Shown one piece after another: positions 17,541 to 28,544 of a stretch of 60,347 bases of DNA. Source of the DNA: Pirellulales bacterium (lineage in GTDB: Bacteria > Planctomycetota > Planctomycetia > Pirellulales > JADZDJ01); assembly GCA_035656635.1 (NCBI GenBank), contig DASRSD010000146.1:1-60347 (forward strand), written 5' to 3'. A model generated the notes under the pieces. It saw only the letters and a list, made by a program, of their open reading frames with translations, did not search any database and was not told where the DNA came from. The position numbers were made by a program, and so were the translations under genes. Within the stretch, counting starts at the first letter, position 1. Every line of letters starts with the position of its first letter.

Positions 17541-18773
17541 TTAATCCGTCTTCAATTGCGACTCCAGCCACGGTGCAACTTTCTCTGCCCACAGTGCGCC
17601 ATGCCTTGGCAAGCCTTGGGCGTTAAAGTGCACTCCCTTGCGAAACTCTTCGCCTAGCGCGTCAGTGTCGGGCCCTTCCAACGTCAAATGTGAATCCCAC
17701 AGCGATTTTTGCGCGGCCCGAAACTCCGTGTTCCCGGTGTCTTGCTCGCTGTGATAAGTAGCTTGCGCCGTGAACCAGGGCACGTCCCAGCCAGCCGCTT
17801 GCCGCGACGCTTTGACCAGCACCGCCATGTAGCGCACGTAATCGTCGCCGGAAATTTGCCGATCAGCATTCGCTCTGTCCGGGCGCCGCTGGCCTGCGTC
17901 CGATTCTCCTTGATGCCACAGCACTGCCCGGCATCCATGCGGCCCCAGCGCCGTTAGCCTCGCTGGCAGCTTGGCGAAAATGTTTCCCAGCGCTTCCCAC
18001 TGGCCCGGCCCAATTTCCTTCAATCCTTTGCCGGTGGTGGTCTGATGATCCACCTTTTCCCCCTTGGGCAGCCATTCCCGCACGCTGGTCGAACCCACTC
18101 CCAAAGCGACAATGCCAATGGGCACATGAAATTTTTCTGCCATTGCGTCGCCAAACGACGGCATGAAGCTCCCACCTTGGCCGCCAGCGCCGGGCTGCGG
18201 ATCATCCGCGATACGCCATGTTTTGCCATCGAATGCCGTAACCAATCCCGATTTCGACTGCTGCTTCTCCGCGCCATAATTCGCCGAGTTTGATTGCCCG
18301 GCAACCACAAACACTTCTCCAACTCCAAGATGTTCAATCGTTGCCTGTGAGGTAACTTCGTCGCCACGCACGGCTCGCAATTCCAACCGAAACCAACCGC
18401 CAGCCGGAGCCGAGATTTTACCGGAGAACCGCGTCCTGCCCGACGCATCCGTTTGTTGCCCAGCATTTGTTGAGTCAGCCGATGCTGAAGGTTCGCTGTT
18501 CGCAAGGGGCTGCCAATCTTTCGCTAACGCTCCCGTCAGCGGTTGGCCGGACAACTGCCACTGGATTCTTTCATCAGCGGCACATTGACCAGCCACATAA
18601 ATTAGGCCTTGCGCGGCCGATTGCCGCTGTGAAACCTCCCAATTCACCGGCTTCCACACAGTTATTCCATTTGCAGTGTTCTCTGCACCAACCAACACCG
18701 CCGAATGGAAAATCAATCCAACTGTTAACAATCCTTGTGACAAACCGAGCCGGCAATGGCGCCATTTCTGCAT
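17541..18773 (-). CDS. SASA-domain carbohydrate esterase, secreted
   Basis: 410 residues with an N-terminal signal peptide (hydrophobic about 10-29). The SGNH/GDSL-like esterase signatures are VVAGQSNSANYG, with the nucleophile Ser in GQSN, and LWHQGESDAG, a block typical of the SASA (sialate O-acetylesterase, DUF303) family. It probably removes acetyl groups from sugars outside the cytoplasm. It starts four bases after the stop of the upstream membrane-protein gene, so the two are likely co-transcribed. Confidence 0.85.
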   Translation of the reverse strand: MQKWRHCRLGLSQGLLTVGLIFHSAVLVGAENTANGITVWKPVNWEVSQRQSAAQGLIYVAGQCAADERIQWQLSGQPLTGALAKDWQPLANSEPSASADSTNAGQQTDASGRTRFSGKISAPAGGWFRLELRAVRGDEVTSQATIEHLGVGEVFVVAGQSNSANYGAEKQQSKSGLVTAFDGKTWRIADDPQPGAGGQGGSFMPSFGDAMAEKFHVPIGIVALGVGSTSVREWLPKGEKVDHQTTTGKGLKEIGPGQWEALGNIFAKLPARLTALGPHGCRAVLWHQGESDAGQRRPDRANADRQISGDDYVRYMAVLVKASRQAAGWDVPWFTAQATYHSEQDTGNTEFRAAQKSLWDSHLTLEGPDTDALGEEFRKGVHFNAQGLPRHGALWAEKVAPWLESQLKTD

Positions 18774-18777
18774 GACC

Positions 18778-19026
18778 CTATACCCGCTTAATCAGTCGGA
18801 GTAGGGCAATCAGAATGATGGCACCCACAAGTGCAACAATTAACGCTCCAACAATTCCTCCACCGGCTGATATTCCTAGCGTTTCAAATATCCAACCGCC
18901 CAAAAACGCGCCAATGATGCCGACCACTAAATCGCCTAACAAACCATAGCCGCCACCTTTCATAATCAGCCCAGCGAACCAACCGGCAACAATACCGATG
19001 ATGATGAACCAGACCCAATGTGGCAT
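18778..19026 (-). CDS. GlsB/YeaQ/YmgE-type small membrane protein
   Basis: 82 residues made of three hydrophobic segments with glycine-rich turns (IIIGIVAGWFAGLIM, DLVVGIIGAFLGGWIF, GALIVALVGAIILIALL). This matches the transglycosylase-associated protein family, whose members are often stress-induced and of unknown biochemical role. A strong AGGAG precedes the ATG. The SASA esterase gene follows at once. Confidence 0.9.
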   Translation of the reverse strand: MPHWVWFIIIGIVAGWFAGLIMKGGGYGLLGDLVVGIIGAFLGGWIFETLGISAGGGIVGALIVALVGAIILIALLRLIKRV

Positions 19027-19111
19027 GACCCTGCTCCTTTTTCCACGAAGTAGCGAACGACCGTGGCCGCCGGAATAGCGAGCCAGAGTGCGGCGATCGC
19101 TTTTCTCTATT

Positions 19112-21724
19112 TTACTTCAAAAGAGCTTCAATTTGCCTTCGGGCTGCATCTAATGCAGCCGGCAGTTTATCGGGCGATTTGCCGCCGGCCTGGGCCATGT
19201 CGGGCTTGCCGCCGCCACGGCCGCCAACCGTTTCCGCCGCCGAATTGATCCACTGTCCGGCACTCAGTCCGCGCTCCACTAAATCGCGCGTCAAGCCCGC
19301 AATGATGGTCACTTTATCTTCGGTGCTGCTAGCAAGCAAAATCGCCGCTGGGCTAACTTTGCGGCGTACCAGATCGACCAGTTCTCGCATGCCCCCGGTT
19401 TCCACTCCCGGTGTTTCGGTAACAATAACGGTCACGCCACCGACTTTGGCTGCTTCTTCAATCAATTTTTCGGGAGTCACGCCGCCGGCTTTCGGACCAG
19501 CCGCCAATTGCTTTTTCAAATCGCGCACTTCTTTGGCCAAAGTTCCCACGCGCTGAGGTAATTCGTGTACGGGCACGCGCAATGCGGCGGCAATTTCAAG
19601 CAGAACATGCTGATCTTCCCGCGCTTGTCGTAAGGCCCTCTCTCCCGTCCAGGCGACGATTCGGCGTGTACCGGATGACACGCTCTCTTCATGTGCAACG
19701 CGGAACAGACCAATTTGCCCAGTGCTGTTGACGTGCGTGCCACCGCACAACTCCTTGCTAAAATTCCCCATACTCACCATTCGCACCACATCAGGATATT
19801 TCTCTCCGAAGAGCATCGTCGCGCCGGCTTGTCGTGCCTCGGTAATGGGCAGCAATTTCCAACTCACTGGTTGCGCGGCCAGAATTTGGCGGTTTACTTC
19901 GTCTTCAATTTTCGCCAGCGTGTCTTTTTCGACAGCCGCTGGATTGGCAAAATCAAACCGCAGCCAATCGGCATCGACCTTGGAACCCTGTTGCTGCGCA
20001 TGCTTGCCGAGATATTTTTGTAAAGCGTAATGCAACACGTGTGTTGCGGAGTGAGCCCGGCGAATGCCATCACGCCGCTCGTCATTCACCTTGGCGGTTA
20101 CCGTCTGGCCCAATTTCAACACGCCCTGGCGCAAGTGCCCGCGATGCAGCACAAAGCCTTTTTCCTTTTGCGTGTCGATTACTTCAAATCGCAAACCAGG
20201 CCCGGTGATTTCTCCTGTATCGCCCACTTGTCCGCCCGATTCCCCATAAAACGGCGTTTGCTCCAGCACCACGGTCACGGGTTCGCCACTGCCGATTTCC
20301 TGCATCGCCTCGCACAAATGATCCTGGGCGATAATGCCCACCACTTTGTCGGCGGCTTCGATAGTTTCATAACCCAAAAACTTGGTCGGCTCCATTGCCT
20401 TGGCCAAACTGTCGACCGGGCTATGAGTGAACACATCGGCTACTTTGCCGCCGCCGCTTTCCAGGCCGTGTTCCTCCATCGCGGATTTGAAGCCGGCCCA
20501 ATCCAATTGCAAATTATGCTCCGCGCCAATCTGCTCTAGCAATTCCGGCGGAAAGCCATGTGTGGTGTACATGTCGGCAGCTTCGGCGCCGGTAATTAGC
20601 GAGCGCCCTTCCCGCTTCATTGATGCAAACAACCGATCGATCAAATTCAATCCGCTGTCGATGGTGCGCAAGAAGCTTTCTTCTTCGCTGCGAATGATTT
20701 TCGACACCCGATCAATCGTGGTTTTCAATTCCGGATAAGGCTGCTTCATGACGTCGGCCACGGTGCCAACTAGTTGGTACAAAAACGGCTGCTTCACTCC
20801 CATTTGATGTCCGTCCAACACCGCCCTCCGCAACAGCCGCTTGATCACGTAACCTTGTTTCTTCGGCCCGGGCGCCACTTCCTCATGAATGGCAAAGGCA
20901 CAGGCGCGAATGTGGTCGGCAATGCGCCGCAGCCGGCGGCCGTTGTCGCTGGCCGAGTCATACTTCTGTTTGCACACTTGCCCAGCAGCTTCAACCAAGG
21001 GACGCAAAATATCGATGTGAAAATTTGTTTCCACGCCTTGCATGACGGCGGCCATCCGTTCTAGCCCCATGCCGGTGTCAATGTTTTTGCTCGGTAGCGG
21101 CCTCAAGTTATTGGGAGGATTGCCGATACGGTTGAATTGCGTGAACACCAAATTCCAGATTTCGACTTCGCCGCCGCGGGGCGTGTGAAAAAAGATTTCG
21201 CTGCACGGACCGCATACGCCGTCAGGGCCTTTGCTGGGCGCACCGGCAGGCCAGAAATTATCATCTTCCCCCATCCGCTGAATATGTTCGGCAGGCACTT
21301 TAATTTCGTCGTGCCAGATGTTGTAGGCCTCGTCGTCGTCCAAATAGACCGAAACCGAAAGCTGGCCGGCCGGAATACCCATCCACTTCTTCGCCGTCAG
21401 GAATTCCCACGCCCAGCTAATGGCTTCGCGCTTGAAGTAATCGCCAAAGCTGAAATTCCCCAGCATCTCGAAAAACGTGTGGTGATACGCCGTGCGCCCC
21501 ACGTTGTCGATGTCGCCAGTCCGCAGGCACTTCTGGCAAGTGGTGGCCCGCGTAAACTCGAGCTTGCACTTGCCCAAAAAATGATCTTTGAACTGGTTCA
21601 TGCCCGCCGGCGTGAACAACACCGACGGATCCCACCGCGGCACCAGCACGTCGCTGGGTCGGCGGACGCACTTCTTGGATTCAAAGAACGCCAAATACTT
21701 TTCGCGAATTTCGTCGGTTTTCAT
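19112..21724 (-). CDS. alaS: Alanyl-tRNA synthetase
   Basis: 870 residues from the ATG at 21724 (MKTDEIREKYLAFFES); the frame is open to 21775 without homology. The class II core has RWDPSVLFTPAGMNQFKD and HHTFFEMLGNFSFGDYFK. The editing domain has the zinc ligands HSATH and CGGTH, and a C-terminal DHHA1-like domain ends in GGRGGGKPDMAQAGG. It charges tRNA-Ala and edits mischarged Ser/Gly. It lies 222 bases downstream of recA on the same strand. Confidence 0.97.
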   Translation of the reverse strand: MKTDEIREKYLAFFESKKCVRRPSDVLVPRWDPSVLFTPAGMNQFKDHFLGKCKLEFTRATTCQKCLRTGDIDNVGRTAYHHTFFEMLGNFSFGDYFKREAISWAWEFLTAKKWMGIPAGQLSVSVYLDDDEAYNIWHDEIKVPAEHIQRMGEDDNFWPAGAPSKGPDGVCGPCSEIFFHTPRGGEVEIWNLVFTQFNRIGNPPNNLRPLPSKNIDTGMGLERMAAVMQGVETNFHIDILRPLVEAAGQVCKQKYDSASDNGRRLRRIADHIRACAFAIHEEVAPGPKKQGYVIKRLLRRAVLDGHQMGVKQPFLYQLVGTVADVMKQPYPELKTTIDRVSKIIRSEEESFLRTIDSGLNLIDRLFASMKREGRSLITGAEAADMYTTHGFPPELLEQIGAEHNLQLDWAGFKSAMEEHGLESGGGKVADVFTHSPVDSLAKAMEPTKFLGYETIEAADKVVGIIAQDHLCEAMQEIGSGEPVTVVLEQTPFYGESGGQVGDTGEITGPGLRFEVIDTQKEKGFVLHRGHLRQGVLKLGQTVTAKVNDERRDGIRRAHSATHVLHYALQKYLGKHAQQQGSKVDADWLRFDFANPAAVEKDTLAKIEDEVNRQILAAQPVSWKLLPITEARQAGATMLFGEKYPDVVRMVSMGNFSKELCGGTHVNSTGQIGLFRVAHEESVSSGTRRIVAWTGERALRQAREDQHVLLEIAAALRVPVHELPQRVGTLAKEVRDLKKQLAAGPKAGGVTPEKLIEEAAKVGGVTVIVTETPGVETGGMRELVDLVRRKVSPAAILLASSTEDKVTIIAGLTRDLVERGLSAGQWINSAAETVGGRGGGKPDMAQAGGKSPDKLPAALDAARRQIEALLK

Positions 21725-21946
21725 GGGCGCAGGACGGTCAAAAGCGGATTTTTCACCGCGAAGACATTCAAACACGGAAACGCGAGAGCCCGTAAAATTT
21801 CAAACGGGACCGAATGGAACATCATATCCGCCTCGTGAAATAGCGACTAGGCGGAGATGCGGCCCGCAACTTCAGACCCCATCGAGAAAAGCCCCGCGAC
21901 TCCCGTCCCAGGGCTTCCAAACCACGATGAAATTTACCCTCTGGCT

Positions 21947-23059
<1,113 letters not shown>

Positions 23060-23195
23060 GTGATTGTTGGTTTTAACCGCGGTAACCATGAAATGTGCAT
23101 CCTTTATCTCGCAGAAGCCCCGAAAGTGCAAGCTGGCAGCCTCCTGCGAAGTGCCCGGCCAGCCGCATTTGGTTCATCGACCCGGCGAACCGCAT

Positions 23196-23215
23196 TACTG
23201 AACACGTGGACAGTA
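23196..23215 (-). promoter_or_regulatory. Candidate LexA/SOS box of recA
   Basis: TACTGAACACGTGGACAGTA has the TACTG-N10-CAGTA symmetry of the E. coli-type LexA site, with one departure from CTGT-N8-ACAG. It overlaps the -10 element of the recA promoter, which is where a repressor would act. lexA itself is not in the window. Confidence 0.55.
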
Positions 23216-23240
23216 TATCGGCCTATTTCCGGAAGATCAA
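23212..23240 (-). promoter_or_regulatory. recA promoter
   Basis: On the minus strand, TTGATC (23240-23235), a 17-base spacer and TATACT (23217-23212) form a good sigma-70 promoter pointing at recA. The leader to the recA ATG would be about 145 bases. Confidence 0.65.
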
Positions 23241-23891
23241 GTAGGATTTTTTGCCGCCCCGCAGTCCTGGGAAAAATGTACCGCTTATGTCCCTGTGGCA
23301 GGCTGTTTTTGCCTGCCGGCGAGGAGCTGCCCCGTTGGTTTTTGTCGATTTGCCCTGGATTTTTTATTTCGCTGCCAAAATCACCTCGTTTTGTCAGTCC
23401 CACCCTGGCGAAGCCTCGAAATTTCTCGCGTACGGCCGCGCCGGCCAGGCGACAAAAGGCGGAAAGTTTACGTTCGAAGGCGTCAATTGTTTGTGAATTG
23501 CTGGGCATGATGGCGGGAAGGAGATTAGAGATTAGGAAATAAAGGTTAGTGTTTGGAACCTGGGGCGAGTGGCTCGTGCGAAGTGTCGATTGGTTCGACG
23601 ATTAGCCTTTACCAAGCCGCAACCGTTAGTCGCGCTCCGCTGTGCCCAGACACCAGGCCCACCAGGCCCACCAGACACCAAACACAAAACCACCAGCCAC
23701 TCGCAACCGTATAATATACTGTTGTACACTTACCGATTCTAGCCGATCGCCTGGCCTAATTTCAAGAGCCATTTTCACCAAGCCGGACAATGACCTGCCC
23801 GGGTAACATCCCCCAAGCCGGGCACGGTATGCCAGGGCGGCATCCATAAAGCCGGCATGGTATGCCCGGAAGGCGGTCGAAACCGCTCCGC
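23241..23891. repeat. Non-coding stretch with short CCAGGCCCACCAGACACC-like repeats and a hairpin
   Basis: I see no gene here. Around 23646-23690 there are degenerate direct repeats of CCAGGCCCAC and CCAGACACC; similar words recur at 47940-47970 and, inverted, at 41494-41525. CCGGGCA (23818-23824) and TGCCCGG (23863-23869) could form a hairpin just downstream of the CHAT gene stop. Confidence 0.45.
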
Positions 23892-24876
23892 TTACCGCCA
23901 GTCGCCGGAGAGTTCGAAGGCGGCCCAATATTTGGGCGAGAGCCGGCCGTGCGTCTTCGTTTGGTCAGCGTCAGCGGCGGGAGAGTCTACTTCTACTGCA
24001 CCGCGGCCGAGGTCTGGCGCCCGATGAACCAGTTGTTTCGTGCGCGGATCGTAATGCTGGAGCATTGCCAGTTGTGCCTCGCGCAGCGCGGCCAGCTTAC
24101 CGAGTGGATGCTGCCTGTCCCACAGCCGAGAATAGAACTCGCTCATCAAAGTTTGCGTGGCGGCATCGTCTACGCTCCATAGCGACGTGACCGTTGTCCG
24201 CGCTCCGGCCAACTGGAAGGCCCTTTGCAGACCGAGCATCCCTTCCCCGGCGGATGCTTGTCCCAAGCCAGTTTCGCACGCCGACAGCACGGCTAAATCG
24301 ACGTTGCGTAAATCGAGTGCAGCAACTTCCAGAGCGGTCAAAATGCCATCGTCTGTCGTTGAGCGATTAAGATTATCGTCCCATAAATTCCGTTGATTTC
24401 CTCGATTGGCGCCGCTCAATGCAATGCCCGAGAGCAGGCCTGGGTTAAAGCCAATCGGATCTCGCTGGCGGGCATTTTGAATAGCCGGTGATGATTGCAG
24501 ATTGCCTGCCAGCGCCGAGCGAACTGTGACCGGAGCAAAAAAGCCGTGCGTGGCCAGATGCAAATAGCGAAACTGGGGCGCTTCCTGCCGCAACCGCTGG
24601 GTAGTGGCAGCCGATTGCGTTAGCGTCAGCGGCGGAGTGGCGCCGAATCGTTCTTGATACATTTTTCCAATCGCTTGAATTTCCTGGGCGGTGCCGGGGA
24701 GGGGCGAAAATTGCATCCCATCTTTGCCGCGGATCGCTGAACGGTGCGGTTCGGCCATGGCCAGTGGAGTTTTTTCAAGCAGCGGTTGCGGCAAAGGATC
24801 GGGCTTCGCTGAAGGCCGATCATCCGGAGCGGCGTCGTAATTTACATCGCCCAAGATTAGCAGCGCGGGAGCTTTT

Positions 24877-24913
24877 CCCTCTCCCTTGGCGGCAGACGGT
24901 TGGGGTGAAGGGG
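24877..24913 (-). repeat. In-frame palindromic repeat, family A, second copy in CHAT gene
   Basis: CCCTCTCCC and GGGGTGAAGGGG words as in the gcvPB copy. Read in the CHAT frame as SPSPQPSAAKGEGK, the same reading frame of the repeat as in gcvPB. Confidence 0.7.
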
Positions 24914-25068
24914 ACTCTCCCAACAAATCCGGCAGCATCTGCGGCACGGGAATTAATGCGACGGCAATCCCATCTTCAATCAAATACGTGTTCGGCTTAC
25001 TTCCCGGCAGCGCACTCCAAGGAAATTTCGCCACCTCGCCATCGGGCGAAATGAGGACGGTTTTCACG

Positions 25069-25113
25069 CTCCCTCTCTCTTTGGGAGAGGGCTGGGGTGA
25101 GGGTGCCGCAGGA
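25069..25113 (-). repeat. In-frame palindromic repeat, family A, first copy in CHAT gene
   Basis: The clearest copy: CCCTCTC (25071-25077) and GAGAGGG (25085-25091) form a stem, followed by CTGGGGTGAGGGTG. Translated as APSPQPSPKERGS. Confidence 0.8.
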
Positions 25114-25433
25114 TCGATTCCCAAGTACGGCTCCAGCGGTTCCCAAACCAACCGCCGCAATTTCATGCCCGGTTGATCTTCGGCCGCCAGGCCAGCCACA
25201 TTGCCGCCGTACGTTTCGCGCCATTTTTCGACCGCCTGGTTAATCGGCTCGACGGGTCCCAAATCGATCAATTTGATGGGCCGATCCGTGCGAAGCACAA
25301 ATGCTAGACACGATGGAAGAGGGCCCCTAAAATCACGCCTAGCCCATTAGTGGTATCTCGGTTTTCGCCTGAATCGAACCGTTAACGGCTGGAATGCTTA
25401 CTGGCACGCTGCCATTCTAATTTTGTTTGGCGC

Positions 25434-26549
25434 TTGGTGAAAGAGTTGCCGAGCGACAATTGGTGTCTAAGCAGTGCGGCATCCATGTTTATCAGCAAAC
25501 AAGTTTCTGGCGGTAGTCAGGCGCAGCGGTACGGTGCGAATTGTCGTCGGCGAGACAGCGGCGCTGAAGAGTCGCAATGGGTTATATTCTGCCACTCCAA
25601 GGATTCGCAGCTAAATTCGCCAGCGTTTACGTTGGTAGAGCTGTTGGTGGTGATGGCAATTGTCGGCGTGCTAATCTCTCTTTTGATCCCCGCTGTCCAA
25701 ACTGCTCGCGAATCGGCACGCAAAACACAATGCCGAAACAATCTGAAACAAATTGGCGTCGCGATTTTAAATCACGTCAATGCACAACGGTTTTTTCCGA
25801 CAGGCGGTTGGGGAGGAGGGTGGACCGGCGATCCCAATCTCGGCTTCGACCACCATCAGCCCGGCGGGTGGATTTACAACGTGCTGCCTTACTTGGAAGA
25901 AAATGTGCTCCGGGTTCGGGGATTAGATTTGTCGCCCACTGATAAAGCGACCGCATTAGGTTCCGTGTGCGCCACGGCGCTGACCGTTTTTAACTGCCCT
26001 TCCCGGCGGGCCACCAAGCTGTACCCGAATGTTTGGCCTTATCCTTCTTACAATGTCACCCTCGGACCGCTGGTAGCCCGAAGTGATTACGCCATTTGCG
26101 CCGGCGACCGTGGGACTAACGGACTTGGTGATCAAGGGGGACCAAAATCGTTCGACGCCGCGGCTGATTATCCGTGGCCCGATCCCAGCCGATTCACCGG
26201 CATTTCTTTTGTCCGCAGTCAAATCAAGCCTGCGCAAGTGATCGATGGTTTATCGAAAACATATTCAGCCGGCGAAAAGTACCTCGATTCTGAATACTAC
26301 GAAAGCGGTTGGGACCCTTCCGATCGTGGCCACATGTACTCCGGTTTTGCGGTAGACAACGTCCGGCTTGCGCTGGCCAACGATCCGCCCAAACGAGATC
26401 AAGTGAGCGTCACCAGTGAAACCTGTTTCGGCAGCGCTCACTGGAACAGCTTTAACGTGGTGCTGTGCGACGGATCGGTGCAAGATATTAATTACTTGAT
26501 CAATTTGTCGATTCACCGTCAATTTGCCAACCGCTGTGACAACCCATAA
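25434..26549 (+). CDS. DUF1559 pseudopilin-like protein
   Basis: 371 residues from GTG 25434; ATG 25485 is an equally possible start and neither has a clear ribosome-binding site. The type IV pilin-like N-terminal helix [20 protein letters not shown] begins near residue 65, an unusually long leader, followed by [19 protein letters not shown]. The C-terminus has the H-X9-DG motif ([13 protein letters not shown]). This family is vastly expanded in planctomycetes and its roles are unknown; cleavage and methylation by a prepilin peptidase are inferred. It lies between the truncated CHAT gene and a dockerin/PEP-CTERM gene. Confidence 0.85.
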   Translation: MVKELPSDNWCLSSAASMFISKQVSGGSQAQRYGANCRRRDSGAEESQWVIFCHSKDSQLNSPAFTLVELLVVMAIVGVLISLLIPAVQTARESARKTQCRNNLKQIGVAILNHVNAQRFFPTGGWGGGWTGDPNLGFDHHQPGGWIYNVLPYLEENVLRVRGLDLSPTDKATALGSVCATALTVFNCPSRRATKLYPNVWPYPSYNVTLGPLVARSDYAICAGDRGTNGLGDQGGPKSFDAAADYPWPDPSRFTGISFVRSQIKPAQVIDGLSKTYSAGEKYLDSEYYESGWDPSDRGHMYSGFAVDNVRLALANDPPKRDQVSVTSETCFGSAHWNSFNVVLCDGSVQDINYLINLSIHRQFANRCDNP

Positions 26550-26636
26550 GCATTTTTTTAACTATTCCAGCCAAACAGGCTAATTCCAAACACACAGTTT
26601 GTTCTGAACCTTTCACTGATTACCGAGGGAATTATC

Positions 26637-27542
26637 ATGCATCCTAAATTGGGAATCTTGAGCTGCTTATTCCTAGGATACGCACTGGCAGGCACGGTTT
26701 ATGCCGATGTGGATGCGCCAACCACCATTTTCCCAGCGGGCTGGACGACGGTCGGAGATTTGGATCCGCCGACTTTTACGACCGGGTTTGGTGATCATTT
26801 GGTCGACAATCCGTGGATTTCCAGCGGCGGATCGATCGGTTTACAGAAGCACTGTGTTTATTTTGACTCCGCGCTGTATTCTCCGCTATTGACTTTCTCC
26901 GACAGCACAACTTTAGTCTCCTTCAGCTATAGCATTGCTGATGATCATCCTGGCGGTGAGGAATTTGATGCGGACATCTTTCAAGTATCTGGTAGCGACA
27001 AAGTTCAAGGTGACCATCGAGTTATTACCTACGGAACCACGGCATCGAGTGATGGTGAAATAGAATTTGATGTGACCCCAGGCGACACTTACCAAATTCG
27101 ATTCCGTGCGTACGACTATGATACTGTTGCATCAATCTCAAGTTTAGGCATGACCGGTCCCATTCAAATCACCAATGCCAGCGTGGTGTATTTACCAGGC
27201 GATTTTAACCACGACGGCCACATCGATTCTTCAGACATTCTGCCGATGATGAAGGCACTGGTTGATCCGGCCGGATACCAGTCGCAATACCATGTTTCTG
27301 CTGACGTGCTGGCTGAAATCGGTGACATCAATCAGGACGGCTCTTTTAATAATGCTGATCTGCAAAGCTTTTTAGATTTCTTGAATTATGGAGATGGTTC
27401 AGCAACGGCCGTTCCGGAACCGAATTCGTCAGTCCTTTCGATCTTGATTGCGATTGGGGTGTTCGCTGGCAAGCGAAAACGTCAAACGGCTACTGCGAAA
27501 AAAATGGCGACTACTAAATATCAAATCGTGGCATTTGTCTAG
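26637..27542 (+). CDS. Secreted dockerin-type protein with PEP-CTERM anchor
   Basis: 301 residues. The order is: signal peptide (1-23), a beta-rich domain (about 25-180), two dockerin-like calcium-binding loops (GDFNHDGHIDSSDI near 190 and GDINQDGSFNNADL near 230), then VPEPNSS, a hydrophobic helix and KRKR. The last part is a PEP-CTERM sorting signal, recognised by exosortase in other bacteria; here a further 20 residues follow the basic patch. A GAGGGA ribosome-binding site precedes ATG 26637. It follows the pseudopilin gene by 87 bases. Confidence 0.82.
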   Translation: MHPKLGILSCLFLGYALAGTVYADVDAPTTIFPAGWTTVGDLDPPTFTTGFGDHLVDNPWISSGGSIGLQKHCVYFDSALYSPLLTFSDSTTLVSFSYSIADDHPGGEEFDADIFQVSGSDKVQGDHRVITYGTTASSDGEIEFDVTPGDTYQIRFRAYDYDTVASISSLGMTGPIQITNASVVYLPGDFNHDGHIDSSDILPMMKALVDPAGYQSQYHVSADVLAEIGDINQDGSFNNADLQSFLDFLNYGDGSATAVPEPNSSVLSILIAIGVFAGKRKRQTATAKKMATTKYQIVAFV

Positions 27543-27549
27543 CCATTGA

Positions 27550-27780
27550 CTACCGCCAGTCGCCGGAGAGTTCGAAGGCGGCCCAGTAGAACGGCGGCAT
27601 GCGGCCGGCGTGGGTTGGCTTGCTTCGCGATGCGTTAGCGGGCGATTTGTTATCAGCCGACGTGTTATCGTCAGGCAATTCAATTCCGCGGTTGGCGCCT
27701 TGCGTTTGTGCCGGTATTTTTGTTGCCTGCTGGGCGGCTTGTTGAGCAGCGGCCGATGACGGCAGGAACAGCAACGTCAA
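27550..27780 (-). pseudogene. CHAT protein remnant: signal-peptide-like start joined to CHAT tail
   Basis: 76 codons from a TTG. The beginning is signal-peptide-like (LTLLFLPSSAAAQQ; the hydrophobic frame extends upstream to about 27830 without a start codon) and the end is RMPPFYWAAFELSGDWR, the CHAT C-terminus. The catalytic domain is absent. The last 37 bases are nearly identical to the end of the CHAT gene at 23892. It looks like the leftover of a second CHAT gene after an internal deletion; a small secreted protein is less likely. Confidence 0.5.
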
Positions 27781-27910
27781 GCAGAACGTGGGAATTGTCA
27801 GCCCGAATAAGTGGTTGGCTATGGGCTGTTCCCATTCGGCAACACCGGCGCGGCCCGTGCAACCGCGGGAGAAAAACGGCTATCATAGTTTGTGAAAGGA
27901 ATTCCAACTC

Positions 27911-28315
27911 ATGAACATCAATCGCAGTGGCACGCAGCCTTCCAGCAAACCGCCGGCGGAGTATTTCACCGGCACAGTGCGGCTGGATCCCCTGTTTCAA
28001 TCTCCGGCGCCGGCCCGGGCCAATGGCAACAGCGTTACGTTTGAGCCGGGCGCTCGGACCGCCTGGCACACGCATCCACTGGGTCAAACACTGATTATCA
28101 CGGCCGGCTGCGGCCTGACACAGCGCTGGGGTGGGCCCATCGAGGAAATTCGTCCGGGGGATGTCGTCTGGATTCCGCCGGGGGAAAAGCACTGGCACGG
28201 GGCAGCTCCTGCAACAGCCATGACGCACATTGCCATTCAAGAACACGTCGACGGCAAACAAGTGGATTGGCTGGAAAAAGTGAGCGACGAGCAATACGCC
28301 GGCCGGGAAAAATAG
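27911..28315 (+). CDS. Cupin-domain protein
   Basis: 134 residues. A single cupin barrel has both motifs: [20 protein letters not shown] (His-x-His, about 44-63) and [17 protein letters not shown] (about 83-99). The wording resembles small cupins often fused to or paired with carboxymuconolactone decarboxylases. It probably binds a metal ion; the activity is unknown. AAAGGA lies upstream of ATG 27911. No signal peptide. Confidence 0.88.
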   Translation: MNINRSGTQPSSKPPAEYFTGTVRLDPLFQSPAPARANGNSVTFEPGARTAWHTHPLGQTLIITAGCGLTQRWGGPIEEIRPGDVVWIPPGEKHWHGAAPATAMTHIAIQEHVDGKQVDWLEKVSDEQYAGREK

Positions 28316-28442
28316 CCGCTTTTTCGAGCAATTTTGGCGGGAAAATCGGCCGGCGGCTGGCCCATTCCGTCGCCCAGTTTGGGAACCGCAAAGCCGGAAG
28401 CCCTGTGGGGGGGAATGGGGGTAAAATTATTTTATAAAGTAA

Positions 28443-28471
28443 TTGCAACATTCCGAGTGCGGGACTATACT
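28443..28471 (+). promoter_or_regulatory. Promoter of the PEP-CTERM gene at 28545
   Basis: TTGCAA (28443-28448), a 17-base spacer and TATACT (28466-28471), giving a leader of about 65 bases before the ATG. Confidence 0.55.
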
Positions 28472-28544
28472 CTGCCTTGGAACAACTCGAGCAGAGGCAA
28501 CGGGCCGTAGTAGATTAATTCTCAACAGGGGAGCCTCTGCATCT

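Larger units (their letters stand above)
23892..25298 (-). pseudogene. CHAT-domain caspase-like protease, 5'-truncated
   Basis: 468 residues covering a CHAT peptidase domain. The catalytic dyad is in place: His in YLHLATHGFF (about residue 250) and Cys in LSACETGLGQ (about 338). The tail YWAAFELSGDWR is the usual end of CHAT proteins. The upstream part is missing: homologous sequence begins at AFVLRTDRPI, and the frame runs into a stop 20 codons earlier, with no TPR region or signal peptide as these proteins usually have. I therefore call it a truncated gene. Two copies of palindromic repeat family A are inserted in frame (residues about 62-77 and 129-141). Confidence 0.75.

Noticed and set aside
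23104-23508. 134-residue minus-strand ORF upstream of recA
   Set aside because: It covers the recA promoter and SOS-like box, has no recognisable domain and reads like random basic sequence.
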